Below are positions 8,355 through 16,499 of a stretch of DNA of 64,000 nucleotides, piece after piece. Position 1 is the stretch's first letter, and every line of letters starts with the position of its first letter. Where the stretch lies: the IMG/VR virus record IMGVR_UViG_3300023184_000027, positions 143,953 to 207,952 of that record; one strand, 5' to 3'. Origin of the DNA: a virus. Under the pieces are notes generated by a model. That model was not told the DNA's origin. It searched no databases and worked only from the letters and a program-made list of their open reading frames with translations. The position numbers and the translations under genes are program-made.

Positions 8355-8676
8355 ATTGTTTTCGTCTTTTGTATTCGGATTCCGAACGAGTACCTGAATT
8401 ATTAATTATAACATTAACACCAAAATAATTTTTTATGGTCTTTTGTATTTCATTATTCCACCCACTTCTGTAATTTACGGGAATTGCTCGAGTATTTGGA
8501 TTAACTTTCAGATATTTACTATCGTCAGGAACAACATATGTTACCCTCATATAATATTCGTCACCAGTATCATCAGTAGGTTCTAATGTATAAATAAGTT
8601 CAGACACACCATTAGGTTTAATGTGTTTTATCGTTTTATTTATTAATTTGTCTAATATCTCTTGTCTCATTCTCAT
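8347..8676 (-). CDS. Small unknown protein at head of tail operon
   Basis: The 109-residue protein is not recognised. It has an N-terminal helix (RQEILDKLINKTIKHI), a beta middle with EYYMRVTYVVPDD, and a C-terminal helix with a basic tail (ESEYKRRKQYE). As the first gene before the gp14-like protein it may be a head-tail connector component, but this is positional inference. An ATATTTATC element sits only five bases before the start codon, so its mRNA would be nearly leaderless if that element is the promoter. Confidence 0.5.
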   Translation of the reverse strand: MRMRQEILDKLINKTIKHIKPNGVSELIYTLEPTDDTGDEYYMRVTYVVPDDSKYLKVNPNTRAIPVNYRSGWNNEIQKTIKNYFGVNVIINNSGTRSESEYKRRKQYE

Positions 8677-8680
8677 ATCT

Positions 8681-8690
8681 TGATAAATAT
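8681..8690 (-). promoter_or_regulatory. Candidate promoter at head of tail operon
   Basis: The minus strand reads ATATTTATCA, the recurrent core, very close to the start at 8676. The same close spacing is seen before the gene starting at 41969. Confidence 0.4.
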
Positions 8691-8726
8691 TATAAAATAT
8701 GTTATATTTCTACTAAAAGAATAAAA

Positions 8727-10502
8727 TTGGAAAACAATACATCTGAAAATTCTAATTTAACAGTAGAACAACGAGCAATATCCCTTCTTGAAACTTATCA
8801 GGGAGCGAATAACTATATCCTAAAATTAAAATTACAAAAGGAAACTAATAAGAGATTCTTCCCTACTCGGGCACAATCTGACTACATAATAAATTATCAC
8901 GAAGTAATACCAAAGGTGGCTAAAAGATGGGTTGATTTAGACCCCTACTTCGCCAAAAAAATTGCTGATGAAAAACTATTAACAAATATTCCCGAACAAG
9001 TATGGGTGGAAAAGTTATTAGTTGAGAAAGAAAAATCGTATCATATTTGGGGTAAAGTTTTATCCGGTGAAACTATTAACGAATTTTGGTTACCGAAGGG
9101 TGCCTTAATTAAAACTCACACAATTAAAGATGTTGTGGTTGATTATGAAAAATATTCTAATAGACCACCACTTGAACATCAAAAACTTGCAATTGAGAAA
9201 CTTGCCGGGTCTAAAAGATTTATTTTAGCCGACGATATGGGACTTGGTAAGACAACTTCCACCATTATCGCCGCATTAGAAACGGGAGCGAAGAAAATAT
9301 TAATTGTTTGTCCGGCATCCCTAAAGATTAACTGGCAAAGAGAGATTGAGAATTATACCGATAGAAGTGTTTATATTTCTGAAGGTAAGAATTTCTCAAT
9401 AGAACACGATTTTGTGATTGTAAATTACGATATTCTTAAAAACTTTTACGACCTTAAAGGTAAGACAGAATCTTTAATCACTCAAGGAAATTTTGATTTA
9501 ATTATTTTGGACGAAGCTCATTATGTGAGTAATGGACAAGCTGCGAGAACCAAACTTGTTAATAGTTTTTCTAAAAATTGTGAAAGAGTGTGGTTGTTAA
9601 CGGGGACACCTATGACAAATCGTCCGATGAATTACTTTAACCTATTATCTCTTATTGAGAGTCCGGTTTCCCAAAATTGGATGGCTTACGCAATACGATA
9701 TTGTCAAGGTTATCAATTTATGGCGGGAAAAAGAAAAATATGGAATGTTTCGGGAGCATCAAATTTAGAAGAATTAAGAGACAGAACATCAAGACAAGTA
9801 TTGAGAAGATTAAAAACTGAAGTTTTAGATTTACCTGAAAAAATTATTACCCCAATTTATTTAAGATTAAAATCAAAACTTTATGAAGGGTTGATGGGAG
9901 AATACTATGATTGGTATAATAAAAACCCCGATGAATCAACATCACTTACCGTTCAGTTCAGTAAGTTAATGAAAGTTCGTCAAGTGATTGCTGAAGAAAA
10001 AGTTAAAGACACAATAGAATTAGCTGAAAATATTTTGGAACAAGATAAAAAAGTTATTATTTTTACCAATTTTACGGACACATTAAATCAGATTGCCGAA
10101 CATTTTGGAAAAATTGCGGTTAAATTAGATGGTTCAACATCAAAACCTCAACGACAATACGCTGTTGACCAATTTCAAGATAATGAAAAGATTAAAGTGT
10201 TTGTTGGTAATGTGAAGGCAGCCGGAGTTGGTATAACTTTAACCGCCGCTGAAGCTGTAATCATCAATGACTTATCTTTTGTTCCTGGTGACTTAGCACA
10301 AGCTGAAGATAGAGCATATAGATATGGACAAAAAAATTCGGTATCAGTTTATTACCCAATATTCGATAATAGTATAGAAGGAATCATTTATGATATGGTG
10401 AATCATAAGAAACAAAATATTAATACCGTAATGGGTGATAATATAGAAGAGAAGGGTGATTTCATCGGAGAACTTATGAATAAAATTAACAACCGAGGTT
10501 AA
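8727..10502 (+). CDS. SNF2-type DNA helicase/translocase
   Basis: The 591-residue superfamily 2 ATPase has ADDMGLGKT (Walker A, 168-176), CPASLKINW (motif Ia), LDEAH (motif II, 261-265), LTGTP (motif III, 291-295) and the motif VI region QAEDRAYRYGQ near the C-terminus. The DDMGLGKT and R-x-YRxGQ forms are characteristic of SNF2/SMARCAL1-like translocases. The first 140 residues are a phage-specific N-terminal domain. The start is TTG at 8727, as no in-frame ATG lies nearby. It could serve fork reversal, recombination or repair like T4 UvsW, or displace proteins from DNA. It diverges from the tail operon and precedes the dismutase gene. Confidence 0.9.
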   Translation: MENNTSENSNLTVEQRAISLLETYQGANNYILKLKLQKETNKRFFPTRAQSDYIINYHEVIPKVAKRWVDLDPYFAKKIADEKLLTNIPEQVWVEKLLVEKEKSYHIWGKVLSGETINEFWLPKGALIKTHTIKDVVVDYEKYSNRPPLEHQKLAIEKLAGSKRFILADDMGLGKTTSTIIAALETGAKKILIVCPASLKINWQREIENYTDRSVYISEGKNFSIEHDFVIVNYDILKNFYDLKGKTESLITQGNFDLIILDEAHYVSNGQAARTKLVNSFSKNCERVWLLTGTPMTNRPMNYFNLLSLIESPVSQNWMAYAIRYCQGYQFMAGKRKIWNVSGASNLEELRDRTSRQVLRRLKTEVLDLPEKIITPIYLRLKSKLYEGLMGEYYDWYNKNPDESTSLTVQFSKLMKVRQVIAEEKVKDTIELAENILEQDKKVIIFTNFTDTLNQIAEHFGKIAVKLDGSTSKPQRQYAVDQFQDNEKIKVFVGNVKAAGVGITLTAAEAVIINDLSFVPGDLAQAEDRAYRYGQKNSVSVYYPIFDNSIEGIIYDMVNHKKQNINTVMGDNIEEKGDFIGELMNKINNRG

Positions 10503-10514
10503 TTCGGTTGTTAA
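10486..10514 (+). terminator. Hairpin at end of helicase gene
   Basis: An 11-base stem (TTAACAACCGA and TCGGTTGTTAA, loop GGTTAAT) contains the helicase stop codon and ends directly against the next candidate promoter at 10515. It lacks a clean T-tract, so it is a probable but imperfect terminator. Confidence 0.6.
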
Positions 10515-10532
10515 GATATTTATATGAATAAC
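10515..10532 (+). promoter_or_regulatory. Candidate promoter before superoxide dismutase gene
   Basis: GATATTTATATGAATAAC lies 11 bases upstream of ATG 10544 and directly after the helicase hairpin. Seventeen of 18 bases match the element before the tail tube gene. Confidence 0.55.
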
Positions 10533-10543
10533 AAATAAGTCAA

Positions 10544-12082
10544 ATGAAAAAGATTGAAGAAAAAATCAATCTCATAACAGAAGAACTAAAAAAAGTTGAA
10601 ACCCTCGAAAATCAACAAATGTTCATTAATGAGATGAAAAAAATAGGGATAGAGAAATTACCCTACGCCTATTCAGCACTAAAACAATTTATTGATGCTG
10701 AAACAATGAATTACCATTATAATAAACACTATAAAGGATATGTTGATAAATTAAATTCAGCCCTTAAAAAGAAAGATTATGGTGATTTAGAATTAGAAGA
10801 AATTATTAAATCAATAAGTAGATTTGATAAGACAATTAGGAACAATGCCGGAGGAGCTTTTAACCACGCATTGTTTTGGAAAATGTTAACCCCAAAAAAA
10901 CAAACACCAAATGGTGAAATTATTAGGCAAATTAAAAAAGATTTTACTACCTTTGTCAAGTTTAAAAATAAGTTTGAGGAAATTGCTCAAGAAAAATTTG
11001 GTTCAGGTTGGGTTTGGTTAGTTTTAACAAAACGAAATACCTTAAAAATTGTAACCACAGAAAATCAAGACAACCCTCTTATGAATGTTATAGACGACGG
11101 AGGTTATCCAATATTAGGATTAGATTTATGGGAACACGCATATTATTTAAAATATAGAAATAAAAAAAATGACTATATTAAGAATTTTTGGAAATGTGTT
11201 AATTGGGAATTTGTTAATAAACTATATACAATGAGAATTGAGACTAAACTAAATGAATCATTAAATTTTAAATCTGTAATTTCTGAAGGTAAATCAGAAA
11301 GATGTAGTAGAGAAGAAAACGAGGCCATTCGTATGGTTTTTAATATCAACCCGAAAATTAAACAAATTTTTATGGAAGGTATTAATCACATCCTTAAAGA
11401 AGTTTTTCCGGATAACTATTATGGATATGGTGAATACGCTAAAGGTGAAATGTCGGGAGTGTATGATTTAGAAAGAGATGGTCGTTCTGTCTTAAATAAA
11501 TTAAACACAAACTATAGTTGTTTCTGTGTTCTTCTTAATGATACAAATCAAGTTTTAAGTTCTAAAAATTTACCAAACATTAAATTAATTGGTTTAAAAC
11601 CATTGGAACAAATTGAAGAAACTAAAAAATTACTTATTTTCTTACACGAATATAAATTTAGAATATTCACACAAACTTCAGCAACATTTCAAAACATTAT
11701 GAAAGTTTTAACCCAAACAGATACTTGGGGACAAGCTCGTGAAGACAAAACTGTTGAGATTTTAAAGAAAAAATTTGGAAAAGATAATGTTAACGCCATC
11801 GGTAAATTAGGTAGTAAAGCTGATATGATTGGTGGTATAGATTGTGAAGTTATTATTAATGGTAGAAAATTAAGTAGTCAAATTAAACCATTTGGAAGTA
11901 TTGAAACTACCGGTGAAGAAATTACCGTTATTGGTTCAGGTGCCGTTAAAAAATACTATACAGATTGGTTAATTTTCACTAGAAATAATAAAGATGTTTT
12001 AATTTTCAGAAATAAAAATTCAAAAATTGTTAATGGACAATATGTTTTTCCTAAAGGAGATTTAATTTATTCATTAAATTGA
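10544..12082 (+). CDS. Mn/Fe superoxide dismutase fused to nuclease-like domain
   Basis: Residues about 36-235 are a complete manganese/iron superoxide dismutase, which converts superoxide to oxygen and hydrogen peroxide. The four metal ligands are all present: H58 (NYHYNKHY), H108 (NNAGGAFNHALFW), and D194 and H198 (DLWEHAYY). FGSGWVWLVL and NQDNPLM are also present, and the Gln in the latter favours the manganese type. Residues about 250-512 form an unrelated domain. Its TWGQAREDKTVEI, GSKADMIGGIDCEV and SSQIK together resemble the E, D and Q-x-K of PD-(D/E)xK nucleases. A linker near residue 247 (SVISEG) fits a T4-type prohead protease site. A fused dismutase in a phage is unusual. Confidence 0.88.
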   Translation: MKKIEEKINLITEELKKVETLENQQMFINEMKKIGIEKLPYAYSALKQFIDAETMNYHYNKHYKGYVDKLNSALKKKDYGDLELEEIIKSISRFDKTIRNNAGGAFNHALFWKMLTPKKQTPNGEIIRQIKKDFTTFVKFKNKFEEIAQEKFGSGWVWLVLTKRNTLKIVTTENQDNPLMNVIDDGGYPILGLDLWEHAYYLKYRNKKNDYIKNFWKCVNWEFVNKLYTMRIETKLNESLNFKSVISEGKSERCSREENEAIRMVFNINPKIKQIFMEGINHILKEVFPDNYYGYGEYAKGEMSGVYDLERDGRSVLNKLNTNYSCFCVLLNDTNQVLSSKNLPNIKLIGLKPLEQIEETKKLLIFLHEYKFRIFTQTSATFQNIMKVLTQTDTWGQAREDKTVEILKKKFGKDNVNAIGKLGSKADMIGGIDCEVIINGRKLSSQIKPFGSIETTGEEITVIGSGAVKKYYTDWLIFTRNNKDVLIFRNKNSKIVNGQYVFPKGDLIYSLN

Positions 12083-12095
12083 TATTTATAAATAA
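12081..12095 (+). promoter_or_regulatory. Candidate promoter before gp13-like gene
   Basis: GATATTTATAAATAA overlaps the dismutase stop codon and ends eight bases before ATG 12104. It contains the recurrent core and, incidentally, TATAAATA, the T4 late promoter octamer, in the same orientation as the gene. Confidence 0.55.
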
Positions 12096-12103
12096 AAAGA
12101 ACT

Positions 12104-13216
12104 ATGTCAATAATCCCAGAACCTCAAAGAACCGCATTATACACAAGAATTAAACATTTACTTGGAGCACCACTTCGTTCGATAGAAATTGAAGACGAAA
12201 TGATGGATAGTTTATTAGAATTATCTATCGGTGATTATTCTCAATATGTCCAAGATTGGTTAATCGAGTCTCAATGGACATCCTTATATAATCTTAATCT
12301 TGATACTCAATCATTATCAAAAGCTTTTATAACAAAAAGTTTAGATTTTGAAACGAGATACACCTATGCGTATTCTAAAATTGTTGGATTACAGGCTGGT
12401 GGTGATTGGGAACTTAAAAAAGATTATATACAACTTCAACGGAATCAACAAATATATGAAATTCCTGCAAATAGAGAAATTAATGAAGTTTTATGGTTTA
12501 CACCCGCAGAACTTAATAATTTATTATTTGACCCTTGGACTTTTGGAGCTTTAGGTGCCGGTGGTTTAGGAGGACCTGGTGGTTTTTCACAAATGGGCAT
12601 GACAGGTTCATTTTTTATGATGCCAGCGTTTGATATGTTATTGAGAATGCAAGAAATTAATATTCAAAGAAGAATAATTGCTGGTGAATTAACGTATAGA
12701 ATTACCGCACTTCCTGAAGGTAAAAAAGCGTTACACTTAATGAATACTCCAGGTGGTAAATTTGATTTCGGTAATTCAACATTAACAAGAGGTAAAGTAT
12801 GGTATTGGTACTACGATGTTGGTCCGGCAGATAGAGATAAATGTTTAAAAGCAAATCCGGATATTATTACACTTCCTTCTGATGTTCCATTTGAAGAAAT
12901 TTCTTGGGTTGATTTAAATAATCCCGCTCAACAATGGGTTAGAAGATGGTTTACCGCATATGTAAAACAAACATTGGCGAGAGTTAGAGGTAAATTTAGT
13001 GGAAATGTTAAAACACCCGATAGTGAATTAACAATGGATTACGCATCATTAGCAACAGAAGGTGCCGACGAAAAATCAAAACTTGAAGAGGAATTAAAAT
13101 TAAGATTGGAAAGATTACGACCTGATAAAATGATGGAAAGGGAAGCTTTATTGGCCGAGAATTTAAATAAATCTTTGAAATTTAGAGCAATGCCAAGACA
13201 AATTTATGTAATTTAA
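12104..13216 (+). CDS. Probable neck protein, gp13-like
   Basis: The 370-residue protein opens with a helical region, RIKHLLGAPLRSIEIEDEMMDSLLELSI. This matches the LGAP-(hydrophobic)-I-x-(I/V)-x-DEQ(L/I)-D pattern that begins gp13-type neck proteins in T4-like phages. The centre has a Gly/Met-rich loop (LGAGGLGGPGGFSQMGM), and the C-terminus is a charged helix (KLEEELKLRLERLRPDKMMERE). T4 gp13 joins gp14 to close the filled head. Here the gene is split from the gp14-like gene by the helicase and dismutase and lies on the other strand. A portal-adjacent adaptor is an alternative. Confidence 0.5.
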   Translation: MSIIPEPQRTALYTRIKHLLGAPLRSIEIEDEMMDSLLELSIGDYSQYVQDWLIESQWTSLYNLNLDTQSLSKAFITKSLDFETRYTYAYSKIVGLQAGGDWELKKDYIQLQRNQQIYEIPANREINEVLWFTPAELNNLLFDPWTFGALGAGGLGGPGGFSQMGMTGSFFMMPAFDMLLRMQEINIQRRIIAGELTYRITALPEGKKALHLMNTPGGKFDFGNSTLTRGKVWYWYYDVGPADRDKCLKANPDIITLPSDVPFEEISWVDLNNPAQQWVRRWFTAYVKQTLARVRGKFSGNVKTPDSELTMDYASLATEGADEKSKLEEELKLRLERLRPDKMMEREALLAENLNKSLKFRAMPRQIYVI

Positions 13217-13221
13217 AAAAT

Positions 13222-13581
13222 ATGTTAAATTTAAACAGACAAACAGAAAAAAAAGTGGTTGGAGATAAAAGATTTTATAATGAAGTTTATGAACCTAATG
13301 TTGAACACATTAAAAAAGTTATTATAGATGAGGTTTATAATACTAAAGGAGAAGTTTTAATATTGGCTAAAGGTGTTAGTGAATGTAGGATAATTTTAGA
13401 TTCAGAAACCACAGAACATATAATAATTAAAGCTTTAACAAAAGTTTATATAACCGCTAGTTTAAACAAAATTGATGAACATTATGATGAGATTTTTATT
13501 GATAAAGGGGCTTGTGTAGAATTTTATTTAATAGAGAATCATTGGTATATAGTCTCAAGTGATGGGTTAAAATTAGATTAA
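13222..13581 (+). CDS. Small beta-rich protein, probably structural
   Basis: The 119-residue protein is not recognised. It alternates strands (GEVLILAKGVSECRIILD and HIIIKALTKVYITASL) and ends in CVEFYLIENHWYIVSSDG. A similar ending, with a strand, WYI and SSDG, is seen in small decoration or fibre domains of other phages. It lies six bases after the gp13-like gene and is probably co-transcribed with it up to the terminator at 13586. A virion role is inferred from context only. Confidence 0.5.
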   Translation: MLNLNRQTEKKVVGDKRFYNEVYEPNVEHIKKVIIDEVYNTKGEVLILAKGVSECRIILDSETTEHIIIKALTKVYITASLNKIDEHYDEIFIDKGACVEFYLIENHWYIVSSDGLKLD

Positions 13582-13585
13582 ATAA

Positions 13586-13611
13586 AAAAGGTGTCGAATA
13601 CGACACCTTTT
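13586..13611. terminator. Bidirectional intrinsic terminator
   Basis: An 11-base perfect stem (AAAAGGTGTCG and CGACACCTTTT, loop AATA) is flanked by A and T runs. It separates the plus-strand small protein gene from the convergent polymerase gene and can terminate both. Confidence 0.88.
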
Positions 13612-13617
13612 CTGTTT

Positions 13618-16407
13618 TTAACTAATATGTTCTTCCCATCCTGGTTCAGCCAATTCATAAATATATTCAGAACTAACACCAACTCTATCCCAAAATTTTA
13701 ATTCCAAATCGGTGATAGTTAATAAATCCTCAATCGTATCTTGGTCACCCTCTTTATTTGGAACCCCACCTATCAACTCACATTGTGTTTTAGTAAAAAA
13801 TCCTCTGTCTTCCGGGTTAGCAATTAATAAACTTTCTCTTAATTCTTTATTAAAGACAATCAATAACGGCTCAACTTTTTTATTAAATGTTGAGATTGCT
13901 CTCGGAACATTATAATCACCTGTTAAATTGGGGTTATTCTCAATTTCTGTTTGGTCTAACATATAACAATTAAGTTGTATTGTTGAGGTTGATTTATCTT
14001 CAGGTTCTGTACCATTTACTGATGTAAACAAATCCAATTCTTTTTTAGTGTAATTGTTTTTAGTTATTTTCTGAACATCTCCGTGTGATGCCCTTACACC
14101 ATTATTAACATAACTTATGACATCACCCAATGATACTTTCAAATCATGTTTGATTGCCAATTCCATATGTGCCATTCTACTCATAAGTGAACCCGCCTTT
14201 GTTTTTTGAGTACATCTTTTTTTATAATCATCAATAGATAGTTTAACTCTCGCTCTTTGGGCGATTTGTTTTAATGGAATTTGTTGGTCAAAGATTCTTT
14301 GGTGATATTCAAAATACCACTCAATAAATTCTTGGCCTTTTCCCTCCAACAATAATTTAACTCCTTTATCTAAAAACACCTCAATATATAGTGGTAATTT
14401 TTTAGATTTAATTGAGTTTCCGGTTAATTTAATTTTACCGTTGGATTCCATCGTAGCATAATTCTTTCTACTTAAATTAATACAAGAATCCCAAGTTCCA
14501 TCACAATCAAGACCCATTTCGCCTTTCATAAACAAATCGTTGTATTCTGCCGTGTCGGCGTAATATCCTCGGTATTCTTGACCCTCTTTAACCAACCAAT
14601 TTAATCCTTTTCCGATATACACTCTATCATCAACACCACCTTCAGGTAAACTAAAGTTAACACCATCGGTATCAAGTACAAGAGGTGTATAACCTCTTTT
14701 AACGAAGTATTTTACCATCTGACGAAGATATTGTCGTCCGGTACAAGTAATTCGTTCTCCGCTATTCATTTCACCCCATTCATAAACGTGGGGAGCGGAT
14801 AATCCGCCGAACATTGAGTTGATAAAGATTTTTAACGGTAATTGTTTTCTATCGTATGAAAGAGATTTTTTAGAATCGATTGATTTATACTCGGACGCTA
14901 AGTTTTTATACATAATACGAGCATTACGGAAATAAGTTAACATACCTTTCATTCCACCCATTACATCACATTCAGGAAACACATCGTGTACCAACTGAAT
15001 TGATGGGTATAAGGAAGAGTAGTCAAGTTTTAATACATTGGTAGAGTACCCCACTTTAAGTAGTCTTGAAAGTCCCCCTACAAAGTCCGTCTTCTCTTCT
15101 TTAGCGGGGATGGCTAATTTATTCTTATAAGACCAAGCCAACATAATCATTCTCCATAGAGTTGCGGTTCCCATTGTGGAAACTCTTTCATATGTTGTTG
15201 GTACCATCGATGCGAGTAGAAACGTTCCTTGGTTAAATTCATCATCCACCGTTAACGTCTCCTCTAAATCGTCGTCAAGATATCTCTCCACAATGTTATC
15301 ACCTGTAACCTTTAGGTATTTCCCGGGGAATCTTGTGTCTAAATTATTGAAGTCCGGATTATCGGCTCTCTTATATTTCCCATTCTCAACATTTAACCAA
15401 TATTCTTCTTTTTTGGCGTACATCGGACCAATCTCTAAATGGTCAATATAAACTCGGTCGGGAGCTTCAGCTTTAATATATTGAGTTATGTATTTAAGTC
15501 CCGCTGATTTAATACTTGAGTTAATTGCTTGAGCTCTACGAACAGAGTGAATAATGTCAATAATGTTATAACCCCACAATTGAGTTTGAGAGAATCTCTC
15601 TACCTCATTAGCAAGTTTTAACATACCATCTTTTTGAGAGATAGGTCTTGCAGGATTTAAAGATTTAGCTATCTTTTTAATATCTAAATGAAGAGCTTTA
15701 CATCTCTCAAATATCCAAAACCAGTCAAAGTTTGCTGAATTATACCCGCCGATGATTGATGGTTTAAGTTCGTCTATAATATTGAAAAATTCTACTAAAC
15801 CTTTTCTCTCTTGGTCTTCATCGGCACACTCAATAACTTTTTGATAACCTTTATTGGTTTTAATTCCAATCATAAATATACGACCATCTTTAGGTTCTAA
15901 AGCGGTCGTCTCCAAGTCAAATCCGAGTCGGGTGATGTCGTTGTATTCCTCATACCCTTTGAATAATCTTTTCTCTCTTGAAATTAGGAATTGTTCTACC
16001 GGTGGAAGTACCGTTAATTTTCCTTTTGTTTTTTCACCCCACGGGTCAACACCACCATCTCTAAAGAATTGGATAAGTGAACGATAACCCTTCATTGATT
16101 TAACCATATATTTGAGACCTTTTTCTAATCTCTCATTACCTTTGGTTTCTAACTTATCAATGATTATTCCGTGTTTTTTCATTGCTTCTCGTTGTTGGTC
16201 TTTGGATTTTGAATAAAAATTCAAATCTCTCAAATCACCAACCCAAGCAAATGCCGTAAATGTATCTTTTTTGATTATTTTTCCCTGACCAGGGATTTCT
16301 TTAATTTTGTAGATTGAGTCTGACCCATAATCATACTCAATAGCGACGATGTGTTCTTCAGGGTCATTCCCTTCTAGGAACGCCTTAATCTCTTCTTGTG
16401 TAACCAT
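13618..16407 (-). CDS. Family B DNA polymerase, T4 gp43-like
   Basis: The 929-residue protein is close to T4 gp43 (898). The 3'-5' exonuclease motifs are LGFDLETTA (near 164), GGYNSANFDW (near 225) and a later conserved Asp region. Polymerase motif A is LDYSSLYPS (near 459), motif B is KIFINSMFGG (near 524) and motif C is LDTDGVNF (near 580). Motif C normally reads DTDS, so Ser is replaced by Gly here while both catalytic Asp remain. It should be the replicative polymerase. The gene is monocistronic, with a candidate promoter at 16461-16476 and the shared terminator at its end. Confidence 0.95.
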   Translation of the reverse strand: MVTQEEIKAFLEGNDPEEHIVAIEYDYGSDSIYKIKEIPGQGKIIKKDTFTAFAWVGDLRDLNFYSKSKDQQREAMKKHGIIIDKLETKGNERLEKGLKYMVKSMKGYRSLIQFFRDGGVDPWGEKTKGKLTVLPPVEQFLISREKRLFKGYEEYNDITRLGFDLETTALEPKDGRIFMIGIKTNKGYQKVIECADEDQERKGLVEFFNIIDELKPSIIGGYNSANFDWFWIFERCKALHLDIKKIAKSLNPARPISQKDGMLKLANEVERFSQTQLWGYNIIDIIHSVRRAQAINSSIKSAGLKYITQYIKAEAPDRVYIDHLEIGPMYAKKEEYWLNVENGKYKRADNPDFNNLDTRFPGKYLKVTGDNIVERYLDDDLEETLTVDDEFNQGTFLLASMVPTTYERVSTMGTATLWRMIMLAWSYKNKLAIPAKEEKTDFVGGLSRLLKVGYSTNVLKLDYSSLYPSIQLVHDVFPECDVMGGMKGMLTYFRNARIMYKNLASEYKSIDSKKSLSYDRKQLPLKIFINSMFGGLSAPHVYEWGEMNSGERITCTGRQYLRQMVKYFVKRGYTPLVLDTDGVNFSLPEGGVDDRVYIGKGLNWLVKEGQEYRGYYADTAEYNDLFMKGEMGLDCDGTWDSCINLSRKNYATMESNGKIKLTGNSIKSKKLPLYIEVFLDKGVKLLLEGKGQEFIEWYFEYHQRIFDQQIPLKQIAQRARVKLSIDDYKKRCTQKTKAGSLMSRMAHMELAIKHDLKVSLGDVISYVNNGVRASHGDVQKITKNNYTKKELDLFTSVNGTEPEDKSTSTIQLNCYMLDQTEIENNPNLTGDYNVPRAISTFNKKVEPLLIVFNKELRESLLIANPEDRGFFTKTQCELIGGVPNKEGDQDTIEDLLTITDLELKFWDRVGVSSEYIYELAEPGWEEHIS

Positions 16408-16460
16408 AAATATATTTTTTAGAATGACATATTGGCTCTGATTAATTTCAGGTTTGTCTT

Positions 16461-16476
16461 GTTTCTATAAATATAA
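16461..16476 (-). promoter_or_regulatory. Candidate promoter before DNA polymerase gene
   Basis: The minus strand reads TTATATTTATAGAAAC, the recurrent ATATTTATA core, 54 bases upstream of ATG 16407. If real, it shows that the motif is not confined to structural genes. Confidence 0.45.
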
Positions 16477-16499
16477 TTATTTAACAATTATAAATCAAA

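Noticed and set aside
12081-12095. T4 late promoter octamer TATAAATA as the general promoter
   Set aside because: It appears clearly here only; elsewhere the shared core is TATTTATA in the gene direction, the opposite orientation.
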